From positions 4,907,501 through 4,971,500 of the forward strand of contig NZ_LT629762.1 of the NCBI RefSeq assembly GCF_900105155.1: 64,000 nt of DNA, written 5' to 3'. Made by a program: the position numbers and the translations under genes. The notes under the pieces were generated by a model. The model made no database searches. It saw only the letters and a program-made list of their open reading frames with translations, and was not told the origin of the DNA. Positions 17,258 to 25,854 of the stretch are shown one piece after another. The stretch's first letter is position 1, and the number at the start of each line of letters is the position of its first letter. Source of the DNA: Pseudomonas prosekii (GTDB taxonomy: Bacteria > Pseudomonadota > Gammaproteobacteria > Pseudomonadales > Pseudomonadaceae).

Positions 17258-18467
17258 GCCGGGCAAGACCGGCAGTTTGCTGCCGGTCGAGGTAGCGTTG
17301 GCGCGGTTGCTGGAAATGGCCGAAGCAGCGCCGATTCGTGAGCGTGAACGCCTGCCGTTGGCGCAGGTTGAAGGGCGGGTGCTGGCGGACGATCTGATCT
17401 CGACGCTGGACCTGCCGCCATGGCCCAACAGCGCCATGGACGGGTATGCCTTGCGCACGGCTGACTGGGGCGGCGAACCGCTGGTGGTCAGCCAGCGGAT
17501 TTTCGCCGGTCAGGCGCCGCAACCGCTGCAACCCGGCACCTGCGCCCGAATCTTCACCGGTGCTCCCGTGCCTGCTGGCGCCGACTGCGTCGAGATGCAG
17601 GAAAACGCCGAGGTTCTCGCAGATGAGCGCGTGCGCTTCACCGAGGCCATGTCCCCCGGCCAGAACATTCGTCCGCAAGGTCAGGAGACCACGGTCGGCG
17701 AATTGGTCTTGTCCGCCGGCACGCGTCTGGGACCCATCGAGCAAGGCTTGGCGGCATCCCTGGGATGCGCCGAGCTGGAGGTGGTGCGCAAGGTCCGTGT
17801 TGCGGTGCTGTCGACCGGCGATGAGCTGGTCGAGCCCGGCCAAGCCTTGGGCCCCGGACAAATCTACAACAGCAATCGTGTGTTGCTCTGCAGTTGGTTG
17901 CAGCGTCTGGGCTGTGAAGTGATTGATGCCGGCATCCTCGTGGATGATCTGGAGATTACTCGCCAGCGTCTGGGTGAGCTGGCGGATGTCGACCTGATTC
18001 TGTCCACCGGTGGTGTCTCGGTGGGTGAAGCGGATTTCCTCGGCATTGCCTTGCGCGAGGAGGGCGAACTGACCTTGTGGAAGCTCGCGATCAAACCCGG
18101 CAAACCGCTGACGTTCGGACATTTCCGTGGCGTGCCAGTGATTGGTTTGCCGGGCAACCCGGCATCGACCCTCGTGACCTTTGCGTTGCTGGCCCGGCCT
18201 TATCTGTTGCGCCGTCAGGGCGTGGCAGACGTCGAGCCGCTGAAATTTCAGGTGCCGGCAGGGTTCGTCTGGCCCAAGGCTGGCAATCGCAGGGAATACC
18301 TGCGCGGTCGCCTCGAAAACGGACGAGCCATCATCTATCGCAATCAGAGCTCCGGCGTCCTGCGCAGCGCAGCGTGGGCCGAGGGCCTGGTTGAAGTGCT
18401 GGAGGACCGCACGCTGGTTGAAGGTGACTGGGTCAACTTTATTCCATTGAGTGAAGTGCTGGGTTGA
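17241..18467 (+). CDS. moeA: Molybdopterin molybdotransferase
   Basis: 408 residues from a GTG start inside the moaB 3' end. MoeA inserts molybdate into adenylylated molybdopterin. Motifs in order: LPPWPNSAMDGYAL, RIFTGAPVPAGADCVEMQE, VLSTGDELVEPGQALGPGQI, STGGVSVGEADF and VIGLPGNPAST. Length and domain order are complete. With moaB it forms a two-gene operon opposite mobA. Confidence 0.95.
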   Translation: MNPAGKPGKTGSLLPVEVALARLLEMAEAAPIRERERLPLAQVEGRVLADDLISTLDLPPWPNSAMDGYALRTADWGGEPLVVSQRIFAGQAPQPLQPGTCARIFTGAPVPAGADCVEMQENAEVLADERVRFTEAMSPGQNIRPQGQETTVGELVLSAGTRLGPIEQGLAASLGCAELEVVRKVRVAVLSTGDELVEPGQALGPGQIYNSNRVLLCSWLQRLGCEVIDAGILVDDLEITRQRLGELADVDLILSTGGVSVGEADFLGIALREEGELTLWKLAIKPGKPLTFGHFRGVPVIGLPGNPASTLVTFALLARPYLLRRQGVADVEPLKFQVPAGFVWPKAGNRREYLRGRLENGRAIIYRNQSSGVLRSAAWAEGLVEVLEDRTLVEGDWVNFIPLSEVLG

Positions 18468-18534
18468 TGTCTGCCGACGCTGGTCCGGTTTAGCCGCCGG
18501 GCCTTGCGTCACTTGAGCCCTTCACCTCGGCCGG

Positions 18535-18804
18535 TCAGTTGGCCAGAAGTGTCAGGATGTGATCGAACCGGCTGTTGGCGATCCATCCCACAAGCCCGAG
18601 CATGACTGCGATAGCGCCGGCCGAGTAAGCCAGTCGGTGTTTGATCGATTTGACGTCGCCACGCACTTCTTCCATATCTCTGCGGATGTACTTGAGGTGT
18701 GTCTCCAGTTCCACGACGCGCGGTTCCATATCAGCTGCTCCATTGGGTTTTGCATTGCTGTTGTTGAATTCAGACTGCTGGTTTCTTAAAACAGTGGTAC
18801 TCAT
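18535..18804 (-). CDS. Small coiled-coil membrane protein, unknown function
   Basis: 89 residues from the ATG at 18804, which has AAGGA ten bases upstream. A polar Asn/Gln-rich N terminus is followed by a heptad-like helix (VVELETHLKYIRRDMEEVRGDVKSIKHRL) and one membrane helix near the C terminus (SAGAIAVMLGLVGWIA). The layout resembles phage XhlA-type hemolysin/holin accessories, but the resemblance is structural only and no phage genes are nearby. Confidence 0.7.
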   Translation of the reverse strand: MSTTVLRNQQSEFNNSNAKPNGAADMEPRVVELETHLKYIRRDMEEVRGDVKSIKHRLAYSAGAIAVMLGLVGWIANSRFDHILTLLAN

Positions 18805-19037
18805 TGGCTGCACATCCTTGTGGGTTGTTTTGTGAAGACTGAGGCGTCTGGCGCCCAAGGTGTACCAATCACCGAGGTCGGTCAATTAGGCCAATTCGTC
18901 AGGTTTTGTAAGAAAAAATACCGCCTTGTAGGACCTGCCATGCCGCGCCCCTGAATTAATTCAAGTTATGCCGACTTTTTTGCGTGGCGCAGAGGTCAAT
19001 ATATTTCATACGGATTCCAATCATGGGAGTGATGGCA

Positions 19038-19955
19038 ATGGGTGAGCGCAAGGCGCTGTTGATTCTGCATGGCAAGCAGGCACTCAACGAGGATGTGCGC
19101 GCGGCGGTTGTAGCCAAGCGCGAAGAAGGCTGGGACTTGGCCGTGCGGCTGACCTGGGAGGGCGGTGATGCCGCGCGCCTGGTGGACGAAGCGTTGGCGG
19201 CCGGGTACACGCAGGTCATCGCCGGTGGTGGCGACGGCACGTTGCGCGATATCGCCGAAGCATTGGCGGCGCATTCCAGCGAGGCCAGTCTGGTGCTGCT
19301 GCCGCTGGGCACGGCCAATGACTTTGCCCGCGCTGCCGGGATTTCCCTGGAACCGGCCGAAGCGCTGGCGCTCTTGGACAGCCCGCCGAGTGCGATCGAT
19401 CTGGGCACCGTCGACGGTCAGGTTTTCCTCAACATGGCTACCGGTGGTTTTGGCAGTAATGTCACGGCCAATACCTCGGAAGACCTGAAGAAGATCCTCG
19501 GCGGCGCCGCGTACCTGTTCACCGGCTTATCGCGTTTCAGCGAGTTGCACGCCGCCTATGGCGAGCTGCAAGGGCCGGATTTCCGCTGGAGTGGCGAACT
19601 GCTGGCGTTGGGCATCGGCAATGGTCGTCAGGCCGGCGGCGGTCGCGTGTTGTGTCCTGAGGCTGTAGTCGACGATGGGCTGCTGGACATCAGTATTCTG
19701 CCCGCGCCGCAAGAGGTGGTCGGCACGTTGCGCGACCTGCTGGCGGATGGTTTTGGTATCGACAATATGTTCGTGCGGGCGCGCTTGCCGTGGGTCGAGA
19801 TCAAAGTCGCGGAAGGCCTGCACATCAACCTCGATGGCGAACCGCTGGAAGGCGAGAATTTGCGTTTCGAGGCACGTCCGTCGGCGTTGCGCGTGCATTT
19901 GCCGGCGAATTCGCCTTTGCTCAGCTCATCAACTCAGATCAGTCGTCCAGACTGA
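19038..19955 (+). CDS. yegS: YegS-like lipid kinase (diacylglycerol kinase catalytic domain)
   Basis: 305 residues from the ATG at 19038 (GGAG ten bases upstream; the frame is open to 18984 and an ATG also occurs at 19023). Family motifs: LILHGKQALNEDVR, the nucleotide loop VIAGGGDGTLRDIAEAL, PLGTANDFARA, FLNMATGGFGSNV and LNLDGEPLEGENL-type C-terminal residues. It probably phosphorylates a membrane lipid such as phosphatidylglycerol or diacylglycerol. The 3' end overlaps the convergent response-regulator gene by 17 bp. Confidence 0.92.
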   Translation: MGERKALLILHGKQALNEDVRAAVVAKREEGWDLAVRLTWEGGDAARLVDEALAAGYTQVIAGGGDGTLRDIAEALAAHSSEASLVLLPLGTANDFARAAGISLEPAEALALLDSPPSAIDLGTVDGQVFLNMATGGFGSNVTANTSEDLKKILGGAAYLFTGLSRFSELHAAYGELQGPDFRWSGELLALGIGNGRQAGGGRVLCPEAVVDDGLLDISILPAPQEVVGTLRDLLADGFGIDNMFVRARLPWVEIKVAEGLHINLDGEPLEGENLRFEARPSALRVHLPANSPLLSSSTQISRPD

Positions 19956-20598
19956 TGATCTGCTCGCGCACCGCGAACAGCACGAGGCCCGCCACGTCGT
20001 AGATCTGCAAGCGTTTCATGATCTGCGAGCGGTGGGTCTCGACGGTTTTGATGCTCAGGCCCAACCCGTTGGCGATTTCCCGCGTTGACTTGCCGCGAAC
20101 GATCAGGCGAAGGATTTCCAATTGGCGTGCCGTCAGATTGTGCATGTCTGGCACGGCTGGCTGCTGCTTCTGATTGCGCGTCAATGCCTGATTGATCACC
20201 GTGTGGGCAATCGCCGGGCTCAGGTAGCGCTCGTCATTGCGCAAGGCTTCCAGCGCATGTTCGAGCTCGGTGGCGGTGGTGTCCTTGAGCAAATAACCGT
20301 GCGCGCCCGACTCCAGCGCCTGCATGATCAGGCTCGGATCGGTGTGCATCGAAAGGATCAGCACTTTGCTTTGCGGGCGCACCAGTTTCAGCCGCTGCAA
20401 CGCTTCGAGGCCGCCGGTTTCCTTCATGGAAATATCCAGCAAGATAATGTCCGGCGACAGCTGTTCGACCATCTCCAGCAGTTGCGAGCCGTCATTGGCC
20501 TCGCCGACGACGGCGTAACCGGGAATATCCAGGACCAAGGCGCGCACGCCGGCCCGAATCAGTGAATGGTCATCAACCAGAAGTAAGTTACAAGTCAA
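19939..20598 (-). CDS. NarL/FixJ-family response regulator
   Basis: 219 residues: receiver domain with LLLVDDHSLIRAGVR, acceptor Asp in ILLDISMKETGG and Lys in GYLLKDTT, then a LuxR-type helix-turn-helix (LTARQLEILRLIVRGKSTREIANGL, SIKTVETHRSQIMKRL). It should be phosphorylated by the adjacent kinase, whose stop overlaps its start by four bases. Target genes are unknown; the pair is not flanked by an obvious regulated operon. Confidence 0.93.
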   Translation of the reverse strand: MTCNLLLVDDHSLIRAGVRALVLDIPGYAVVGEANDGSQLLEMVEQLSPDIILLDISMKETGGLEALQRLKLVRPQSKVLILSMHTDPSLIMQALESGAHGYLLKDTTATELEHALEALRNDERYLSPAIAHTVINQALTRNQKQQPAVPDMHNLTARQLEILRLIVRGKSTREIANGLGLSIKTVETHRSQIMKRLQIYDVAGLVLFAVREQIISLDD

Positions 20599-21488
20599 CG
20601 CATAACCTTATTCGTACTGGCCCGCTCGAGCGCGCGCGGCGCCCAGGGCAGAAGTGCTTCGATTTGAGTGCCTTTGCCCGGCTCGCTGGTCACGGTCAAC
20701 GTCCCGCCCAACTGATCGATCCGTTCCGACATCCCGGCCATTCCACGTTGCCCCTCGCGCCCGGGGTTGGCCGCTGGCGCAAAGCCTTGTCCATCATCGC
20801 TGATCAGCAGCGTCAGGCCCTTGGGCAAGCGTTGCACACGCACCAGCAAATTTTTCGCCTCGGCGTGGCGCAGTATATTGGTCACCGCTTCCTGAGTAAT
20901 TCGGAACGCGGTCACGGCCATTTCTTCCGGAAGACCGGTCAGCCGCTGGTGGCATTCCAGGCTCCAGTGCACCGACGTGTTGGCCAGCGTCCTGAGCAGA
21001 TGCGCGCGAAGGCTGGCTTCCAGACCGAGGCTGGCCAGTTGACGCGGATTGAGGATGGCGGAAACGTCGCGGACCTTGTTCAGGGTTTCTTCAAGGGTTT
21101 CGCAGAGCAGCGAACATTGCCCTTGCAGGTCTTCGGGCATGCGCCGTTTAAGCCATTCACTTTGCAGTTTTGCCGCCGTCAGCAACTGGCCGATATCGTC
21201 GTGCAGTTCGCGACTGAGTCGATGCCGCTCGTTTTCCTGGACTTGCAGCAGTTTGTCGGCCAATTCCTGCGGCTGGAACTTGATCGACTTGCGCGATATA
21301 CGATGGCCAACCCAGACACACGTCAACGCAGCGATGTTGAGCAACAACAAAGGCAGGGGCAAGTGCGCGGAAAGTCCATAAACCAGCAAGCTGCCGAATG
21401 CTGAAGCGGCACACAGCAAGAGCGTGAACCGTCGCGCGTTTTCGCGGGAGGGTGGCCACGTAGTGATTGACTTGAGGCTGGCGTACAT
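20595..21488 (-). CDS. NarL-type sensor histidine kinase (HisKA_3)
   Basis: About 297 residues from the ATG at 21488; the frame is open to a TTG at 21587. Two membrane helices lie near the N terminus (RFTLLLCAASAFGSLLVYGL and LPLPLLLLNIAALTCVWVG) with almost no periplasmic loop, so the signal is probably intramembrane or cytosolic. The HisKA_3 dimerisation box is NERHRLSRELHDDIGQLLTA, followed by the ATPase motifs EAVTNILRHAEA, DDGQGF and RGMAGMSERI. It is co-transcribed with its response regulator. Confidence 0.9.
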   Translation of the reverse strand: MYASLKSITTWPPSRENARRFTLLLCAASAFGSLLVYGLSAHLPLPLLLLNIAALTCVWVGHRISRKSIKFQPQELADKLLQVQENERHRLSRELHDDIGQLLTAAKLQSEWLKRRMPEDLQGQCSLLCETLEETLNKVRDVSAILNPRQLASLGLEASLRAHLLRTLANTSVHWSLECHQRLTGLPEEMAVTAFRITQEAVTNILRHAEAKNLLVRVQRLPKGLTLLISDDGQGFAPAANPGREGQRGMAGMSERIDQLGGTLTVTSEPGKGTQIEALLPWAPRALERASTNKVMR

Positions 21489-21961
21489 AGCGGATGGAGC
21501 CAATGAATGTTCGCTGCGGGCAGACCGGTCAACGCTGGCTGACGGGCCCCTGTGGGAAAAACGGTCAGGATAAATCGCAGACTTCAACGGGCAAAAACGC
21601 CGGGCGGGATGCCGTCCGGGAAACCCGCGGACTGCGCCTGCCAGGAGTCAATGTGCCATTAATTGAAATCAACTAATCGCCGGCATACTACCACTTAACA
21701 TACCGTTGGTCGCGGTTGGTATATATGTCCAAACAGTCAAAAATGCCGCTGAGTTGGACGTTAGTTCCATATTGGACAAGTTGGGTTTTGTTTAAGCGAA
21801 GAGATGACGGTTGTCTTCAAATGTAAGGCAATCAGGTATTACCTGAGGTCTGACGGACAGCGCCTACAAATAAAATGTGTGCTGTGTGGTTGGCGAGAAT
21901 GAAATTGCGCCAAATGCTTCAAGTTCGCGCAATCACAGGAGAGGTCATTGGGCGGCGAATG
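21489..21961. other. 473-bp intergenic region upstream of the NarL-type kinase
   Basis: Relatively AT-rich stretches around 21660-21900. It lies upstream of the kinase operon and downstream of the HPt-like gene, both on the minus strand. I see no supported gene, terminator or recognised operator. Confidence 0.4.
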
Positions 21962-22432
21962 TCAGGCTTGGCGCCCGGAGTAGCCCACGAGAGTCAGCGG
22001 TTTGGCGTGTGCCTGAGCTTGAAAGCGCCGTTGTCCGACCTGATAGGCGAAGGCTTCGATCAGCGCGTTTTGCTCGCTGTCATCGAGGCTCAACTGGCCG
22101 GTGACGGGATCGACCAGTTCGAGTTGCCAGGCCAGCAGCGTCAAGCAGTCTTTCAATGCCTCAAGGGCATGTTGATGCAGGGCGGTGTGCTGTTGGGCAT
22201 GGTTGAGCAAACCATGAATGTGCAGCGAAAACTCGGAGATTGCTTGCAGCCCTAGCGCATCAGACTTGTTCGCCAGCTTCAGCAGGGTGCTGAGCATGCA
22301 GTCGATGGCGTCCGCGTCATTGCTGATCAATTGCAAATGACTGAAACATTCTTCGGACTTGGCCAGCAGCATTCCAGCCTCGACGAGAAAATCGCAAACG
22401 CGTTGAGCGCCTTCTTTAGGGTCGTAAGGCAT
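21962..22432 (-). CDS. HPt-like (CheA P1-like) protein lacking an obvious phospho-histidine
   Basis: 156 residues from the ATG at 22432, with GGAG six bases upstream. It is almost entirely helical. The segment DAIDCMLSTLLKLANKSDALGLQAIS aligns by pattern with the CheA P1/HPt core, where a HT(I/L)KG motif would be expected, but here the corresponding residues read LKLAN. It therefore looks like a degenerate HPt domain. It is divergent from cheV, which supports a chemotaxis-related or signalling-adaptor role. I do not recognise a named family, so this is inference. Confidence 0.65.
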   Translation of the reverse strand: MPYDPKEGAQRVCDFLVEAGMLLAKSEECFSHLQLISNDADAIDCMLSTLLKLANKSDALGLQAISEFSLHIHGLLNHAQQHTALHQHALEALKDCLTLLAWQLELVDPVTGQLSLDDSEQNALIEAFAYQVGQRRFQAQAHAKPLTLVGYSGRQA

Positions 22433-22598
22433 GCTTAGCTCCACCACGTCATGTCAGATGAGGGAATGTCGTGTGTGGCGATGATCGCCCGCTGTCGCGC
22501 AAGCGAAATTCGGCACGCGGTTGCGTGTTCCGGATAATTCGAAAGCGTGGAGGGCCACTGAACTGCGATCGCACACAAAAGCCTGACTCCGTTCATGC

Positions 22599-22618
22599 AA
22601 TGAGAATGGCGTCACATT
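22599..22618. promoter_or_regulatory. Candidate CRP/Vfr-type binding site
   Basis: AATGAGA-N6-TCACATT differs from the symmetric AATGTGA-N6-TCACATT pattern at one position. It lies 167 bp upstream of the HPt-like gene and 258 bp upstream of cheV. Assignment is by motif only. Confidence 0.4.
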
Positions 22619-22806
22619 AATGGCTATTGGATATTGCGAACATCAGGTTGGGCCTGATCGTTTCTAGGGGAATCCCTTACACAGGGGAACTCAACGTGCA
22701 AACCGTGGTCGCGCCGGGGAGGGGATGAGGCAGATGAAATTGCGGCGCCAGTAAACCATGATGTTAATGTGACATCAATGCCCGTGCGTGGCATTTTGTA
22801 AGAGGG

Positions 22807-22833
22807 TCAAGCTCCGGCAATAACAGCCGATAA
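22807..22833 (+). promoter_or_regulatory. FliA (sigma-28) promoter of cheV
   Basis: TCAA-N15-GCCGATAA matches the sigma-28 consensus TAAA-N15-GCCGATAA with the -10 octamer exact and one change in the -35. It ends 42 bp before the cheV ATG, as expected for a late flagellar/chemotaxis gene. Confidence 0.8.
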
Positions 22834-22875
22834 CCCTCTTTAGTGAATTCATTCGAACAAGCCCAGGAGTCATTG

Positions 22876-23811
22876 ATGGCCGGCATTCTCGACACGGTAG
22901 ACCAACGCACGCAACTGGTGGGTGAGAATCGCCTGGAAATTCTCATGTTCCGTTTGGCCGGACGGCAATTGTTCGCGATCAACGTGTTCAAGGTTCAGGA
23001 AGTATTGCAACTGCCGAAGTTGACCCTGATGCCGCAGCGTCACCCGTTCGTCTGCGGCGTGGTCAACCTGCGTGGACAGACGCTGCCGGTGATTGACCTG
23101 TCGCAGGCGATCGGCATGCGTCCGCTGGTGCCGAGTCCGACCAGCACTATCATCGTCACCGAGTACAACCGTTCGGTGCAGGCGTTTCTGGTCGGCGGCG
23201 TCGACCGCATCGTCAACATGAACTGGGAAGCGATCCTGCCGCCGCCGACCAGCGCCGGCCGCCAGCATTACCTGACCGCGATCAGCAAGGTCGATGAGCA
23301 GTTGGTGGAAATCATCGACGTCGAAAAAGTCCTCGCCGAAATCGTCCCGTACAACGCCAAGGTGTCCAAGGAAAAACTCGACGACCCGGTGCTGGAACGC
23401 GCGCGCGGTCGTGAAGTGCTACTGGTCGACGATTCCAACGTGGCGCTCTCGCAACTGCGCGACACCCTCGGCCAGTTGGGGGTGAAAATGCACATCGCCA
23501 GCGACGGTTTGAAAGCGCTGAACATGCTCAAGGCTTGGGCCGACACCGGCGTGGTCATGACTGACAAGTTGCTGATGATCTTCACTGACGCGGAAATGCC
23601 GGAGATGGACGGTTATCGCCTGACTACGGAAATCCGCAACGACCCGCGTTTGCGCGGTCTCTACGTGGTGTTGCACACGTCGCTGTCCGGCAGCTTCAAC
23701 GACTCGATGGTGAAGAAGGTCGGCTGCGACAACTTCCTCTCCAAATTCCAGCCGGACAAACTCGTCGACGTGGTGCGCCAGCGCCTGATGCTCGACGAAG
23801 TACCCGCCTGA
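22876..23811 (+). CDS. cheV: Chemotaxis coupling protein CheV
   Basis: 311 residues from the ATG at 22876, with AGGAG six bases upstream. Residues about 15-165 form a CheW-like domain (ENRLEILMFRLAGRQLFAINVFKVQEV and HPFVCGVVNLRGQTLPVIDL). Residues about 185-310 form a receiver domain with VLLVDDSNVALSQ, the acceptor Asp in IFTDAEMPEMDGY and the Lys in FLSKFQPD. CheV couples chemoreceptors to the CheA kinase and may buffer phosphate. The FliA-type promoter immediately upstream fits co-expression with flagellar genes. Confidence 0.94.
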   Translation: MAGILDTVDQRTQLVGENRLEILMFRLAGRQLFAINVFKVQEVLQLPKLTLMPQRHPFVCGVVNLRGQTLPVIDLSQAIGMRPLVPSPTSTIIVTEYNRSVQAFLVGGVDRIVNMNWEAILPPPTSAGRQHYLTAISKVDEQLVEIIDVEKVLAEIVPYNAKVSKEKLDDPVLERARGREVLLVDDSNVALSQLRDTLGQLGVKMHIASDGLKALNMLKAWADTGVVMTDKLLMIFTDAEMPEMDGYRLTTEIRNDPRLRGLYVVLHTSLSGSFNDSMVKKVGCDNFLSKFQPDKLVDVVRQRLMLDEVPA

Positions 23812-23824
23812 CAAAAACACAGCC

Positions 23825-23915
23825 CTGCAGGAGCGAGCCTGCTCGCGATAGCGTTATTACATTCAGCATCAGTGTTGACTGTCCCGACGCCATCGCGAGC
23901 AGATCACTCCTGCAC
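23825..23915. repeat. REPIN-type inverted pair downstream of cheV
   Basis: The arm CAGGAGCGAGCCTGCTCGCGATAGCG is answered by an inverted, partly diverged arm ending AGCAGATCACTCCTGCAC. This is the GAGCGAGCCTGCTCGCGAT subtype of pseudomonad REP sequence. It lies between cheV and the MOSC gene and may protect or end the cheV mRNA. Confidence 0.85.
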
Positions 23916-24000
23916 GATTTTTTCTCGCGTGCGGTTTTCAGTCTTTGATTCAGTGATGAAGCTCGTATAGGGTGGCGTTTTGATCACCCGAGAGCTGGCC

Positions 24001-24807
24001 ATGCTGCGTCTGAGCGCGCTTTACCGTTATCCGTTGAAATCCGCCAAGGCTGAGGCCCTGCAACAGATCGGCCTCGATAAGCTGGGTTTGGACGGTGATC
24101 GACGCTGGATGCTGGTAGACGAGGCCAGCGGGCGGTTTCTGACCCAGCGCACGGTCGGGCAGATGAGCCAGTTGTCGGCGCTGTGGAGTGCCGATGGCGG
24201 CTTGACCCTCAACGCTCCGGGGCATTCAACGATCAACATTGGCCTGCCGAGCGCCGACGCGGAACTGCGCGGCATCACCATTTTCAAAGACACCCTGCGT
24301 GTACCGGATGCCGGTGACGAGGCCGGAGCCTGGGTCAGCGAATTCATCGGCAAACCGACGCGGCTGGTGCAGATTCCGCTGGATCGCGCGCGCACCACCC
24401 AGTCCGGTTACGGCAGAGACGATGACCAAGTGGCGTTCGCTGATGGTTTTCCGCTGTTGCTGATTGGCCAGGCGTCGCTGCAAGACTTGTCGAGCAAGGT
24501 CGGGCGGCCGCTGGAAATGTTGCGTTTTCGACCCAACCTGGTGATCGAGGGCAGCGACGCTTTCGCCGAGGACGGCTGGAAGCGCATTCGTATCGGCGAT
24601 GTCGAGTTCCGCGTGGTCAAGCCATGTTCGCGCTGCATCCTGACCACGATTGATCCGCAGACCGGCGAGCGCAGCACCGATCGCGAGCCGTTGGCGACGC
24701 TGCAAAAGTACCGGGCTCAGGCCGACGGCGCGATGTTCGGGCAGAACCTGGTCAATGACGGCAACGGTCGCCTGGAAGTCGGCATGCCGGTGACCATCCT
24801 CGAATAA
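24001..24807 (+). CDS. MOSC-domain protein (YcbX-like)
   Basis: 268 residues: N-terminal MOSC beta-barrel domain (LSALYRYPLKSAKAEAL; DRRWMLVDEASGRFLTQR) and a C-terminal MOSC domain with FADGFPLLLIGQASL, FRPNLVIEG and the conserved Cys in VVKPCSRCILTTID, the presumed molybdenum-cofactor ligand. E. coli YcbX uses this domain to reduce N-hydroxylated bases, but YcbX also has a C-terminal ferredoxin domain that is absent here, so an electron donor must come from elsewhere. The Mo-cofactor genes mobA/moaB/moeA lie 6-8 kb upstream. A terminator follows directly. Confidence 0.9.
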   Translation: MLRLSALYRYPLKSAKAEALQQIGLDKLGLDGDRRWMLVDEASGRFLTQRTVGQMSQLSALWSADGGLTLNAPGHSTINIGLPSADAELRGITIFKDTLRVPDAGDEAGAWVSEFIGKPTRLVQIPLDRARTTQSGYGRDDDQVAFADGFPLLLIGQASLQDLSSKVGRPLEMLRFRPNLVIEGSDAFAEDGWKRIRIGDVEFRVVKPCSRCILTTIDPQTGERSTDREPLATLQKYRAQADGAMFGQNLVNDGNGRLEVGMPVTILE

Positions 24808-24829
24808 ACAAATCACTGCCCGGAATAGA

Positions 24830-24864
24830 AAAATGCCCGTGTCCAAAGACACGGGCATTTTTTT
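24830..24864. terminator. Bidirectional intrinsic terminator
   Basis: AAATGCCCGTGTC and GACACGGGCATTT form a 13-bp stem around a three-to-four-base loop, followed by further T residues. It sits between the convergent MOSC gene and ppnP. Confidence 0.93.
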
Positions 24865-24885
24865 GTCGCTGTGAAACCCGTGGGT

Positions 24886-25170
24886 TCAGCCGCGGTATTC
24901 GCACAGGTAAGCGGTGTCGATCGCGACTTTCAATTGAAACTTGCTGTTGGCCGGCACGTTGAACTGGCTGCCAGCGGCGAAGGTTTCCCAGTCGGTGCTG
25001 TCCGGCAGTTTCACGCTCAGGGCGCCGGTGACGACGTGCATGATTTCGCGTTGGGCAGTGCCGAATTCGTATTCGCCCGGGGCCATGACGCCGATGGTCG
25101 CCGGACCTTCAGCGGTGCCAAAGGCGATCGACTTGACGGTGCCGTCGAAGTACTCGTTGACTTTAAACAT
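24886..25170 (-). CDS. ppnP: Pyrimidine/purine nucleoside phosphorylase
   Basis: 94 residues forming a single small cupin barrel, the full length of the PpnP (DUF1255) family. It carries out phosphorolysis of several nucleosides. Motifs are [38 protein letters not shown] and [13 protein letters not shown]. The ATG at 25170 is preceded by GAGGAA. It is monocistronic with a terminator downstream. Confidence 0.93.
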   Translation of the reverse strand: MFKVNEYFDGTVKSIAFGTAEGPATIGVMAPGEYEFGTAQREIMHVVTGALSVKLPDSTDWETFAAGSQFNVPANSKFQLKVAIDTAYLCEYRG

Positions 25171-25231
25171 GGGCGATTCCTCGAAAAGGGCTTGAAAGGG
25201 CCGGCCAGTATGCACAAGGCCCCGGGACTCG

Positions 25232-25783
25232 TCACCTTTCCTGAAGGGGCAGAACCAGCGGCAATAATCGCGCGGTATTACGCGCATCTTCGAGTGCCCG
25301 ATGCTGCTGCCCGGTGAACTGCATGCCCGCCAGTTGCAGTGCGCCATTAAGCCCCAGCGGCCGGTCCAGGCGCCGCGCCTTGGCGAAACGTTGCTTGAGG
25401 TTCATGTGCGGCACCTGGCTCAAAAAACTCGAGAGTTGCAGGCGTTGCCATTCCTGCACCAGTTGTTGCCGGTCGTAATCACCCCAACTGGCCCAGCCCT
25501 CCACGCGTGGAAGATGCTGGCCGAGCCAGCGCTCGAACGCCGCCCAGACCTCGGTCAGCGGCTGCGCGCTGTCGATATTGGCTTGGGTTATGTGCGTCAG
25601 TTCCCGGCAAAACGCTGTCAGCAACGGTCGCCGCGTGGGGCGCACGAAACGCTGGAACTGGTCCAGTTCGCGACCCTTGCGGTCCACCAGCGTGGCGCCG
25701 ATTTCAATGATTTCCATCTCTGTGACTGGCCAGCCGCCCTCATCGGTGGTGGCTTCCAGATCAATGACCAACCAGTGAGGCAT
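25232..25783 (-). CDS. DEDDh 3'-5' exonuclease (RNase T / KapD-like)
   Basis: 183 residues from the ATG at 25783 (AGGAA upstream). The four acidic exonuclease positions are visible: LVIDLEAT (Asp, Glu) in Exo [14 protein letters not shown] in Exo II and [11 protein letters not shown] (His, Asp) in Exo III. No other domain is present. Substrate (RNA or DNA) cannot be decided. It follows atuF by 71 bp on the same strand and may be read through from the atu operon, though it is not part of the pathway. Confidence 0.88.
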   Translation of the reverse strand: MPHWLVIDLEATTDEGGWPVTEMEIIEIGATLVDRKGRELDQFQRFVRPTRRPLLTAFCRELTHITQANIDSAQPLTEVWAAFERWLGQHLPRVEGWASWGDYDRQQLVQEWQRLQLSSFLSQVPHMNLKQRFAKARRLDRPLGLNGALQLAGMQFTGQQHRALEDARNTARLLPLVLPLQER

Positions 25784-25854
25784 TGCAGGGTTCCTGGTAT
25801 CCGCGTCTTGATTGGGCTTGAGCGTAGCCAAACCCGACGCATCCGCCTAGCGCG

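Larger units (their letters stand above)
22433..22875. other. 443-bp divergent promoter region between the HPt-like gene and cheV
   Basis: No gene is evident. It contains a FliA-type promoter just ahead of cheV (22807-22833), a CRP/Vfr-like palindrome (22599-22618) and an inverted repeat TGATGT-N7-ACATCA (22759-22777). The 10-mer GTCACATTAA at 22611-22620 recurs inverted at 22764-22773. Confidence 0.5.
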
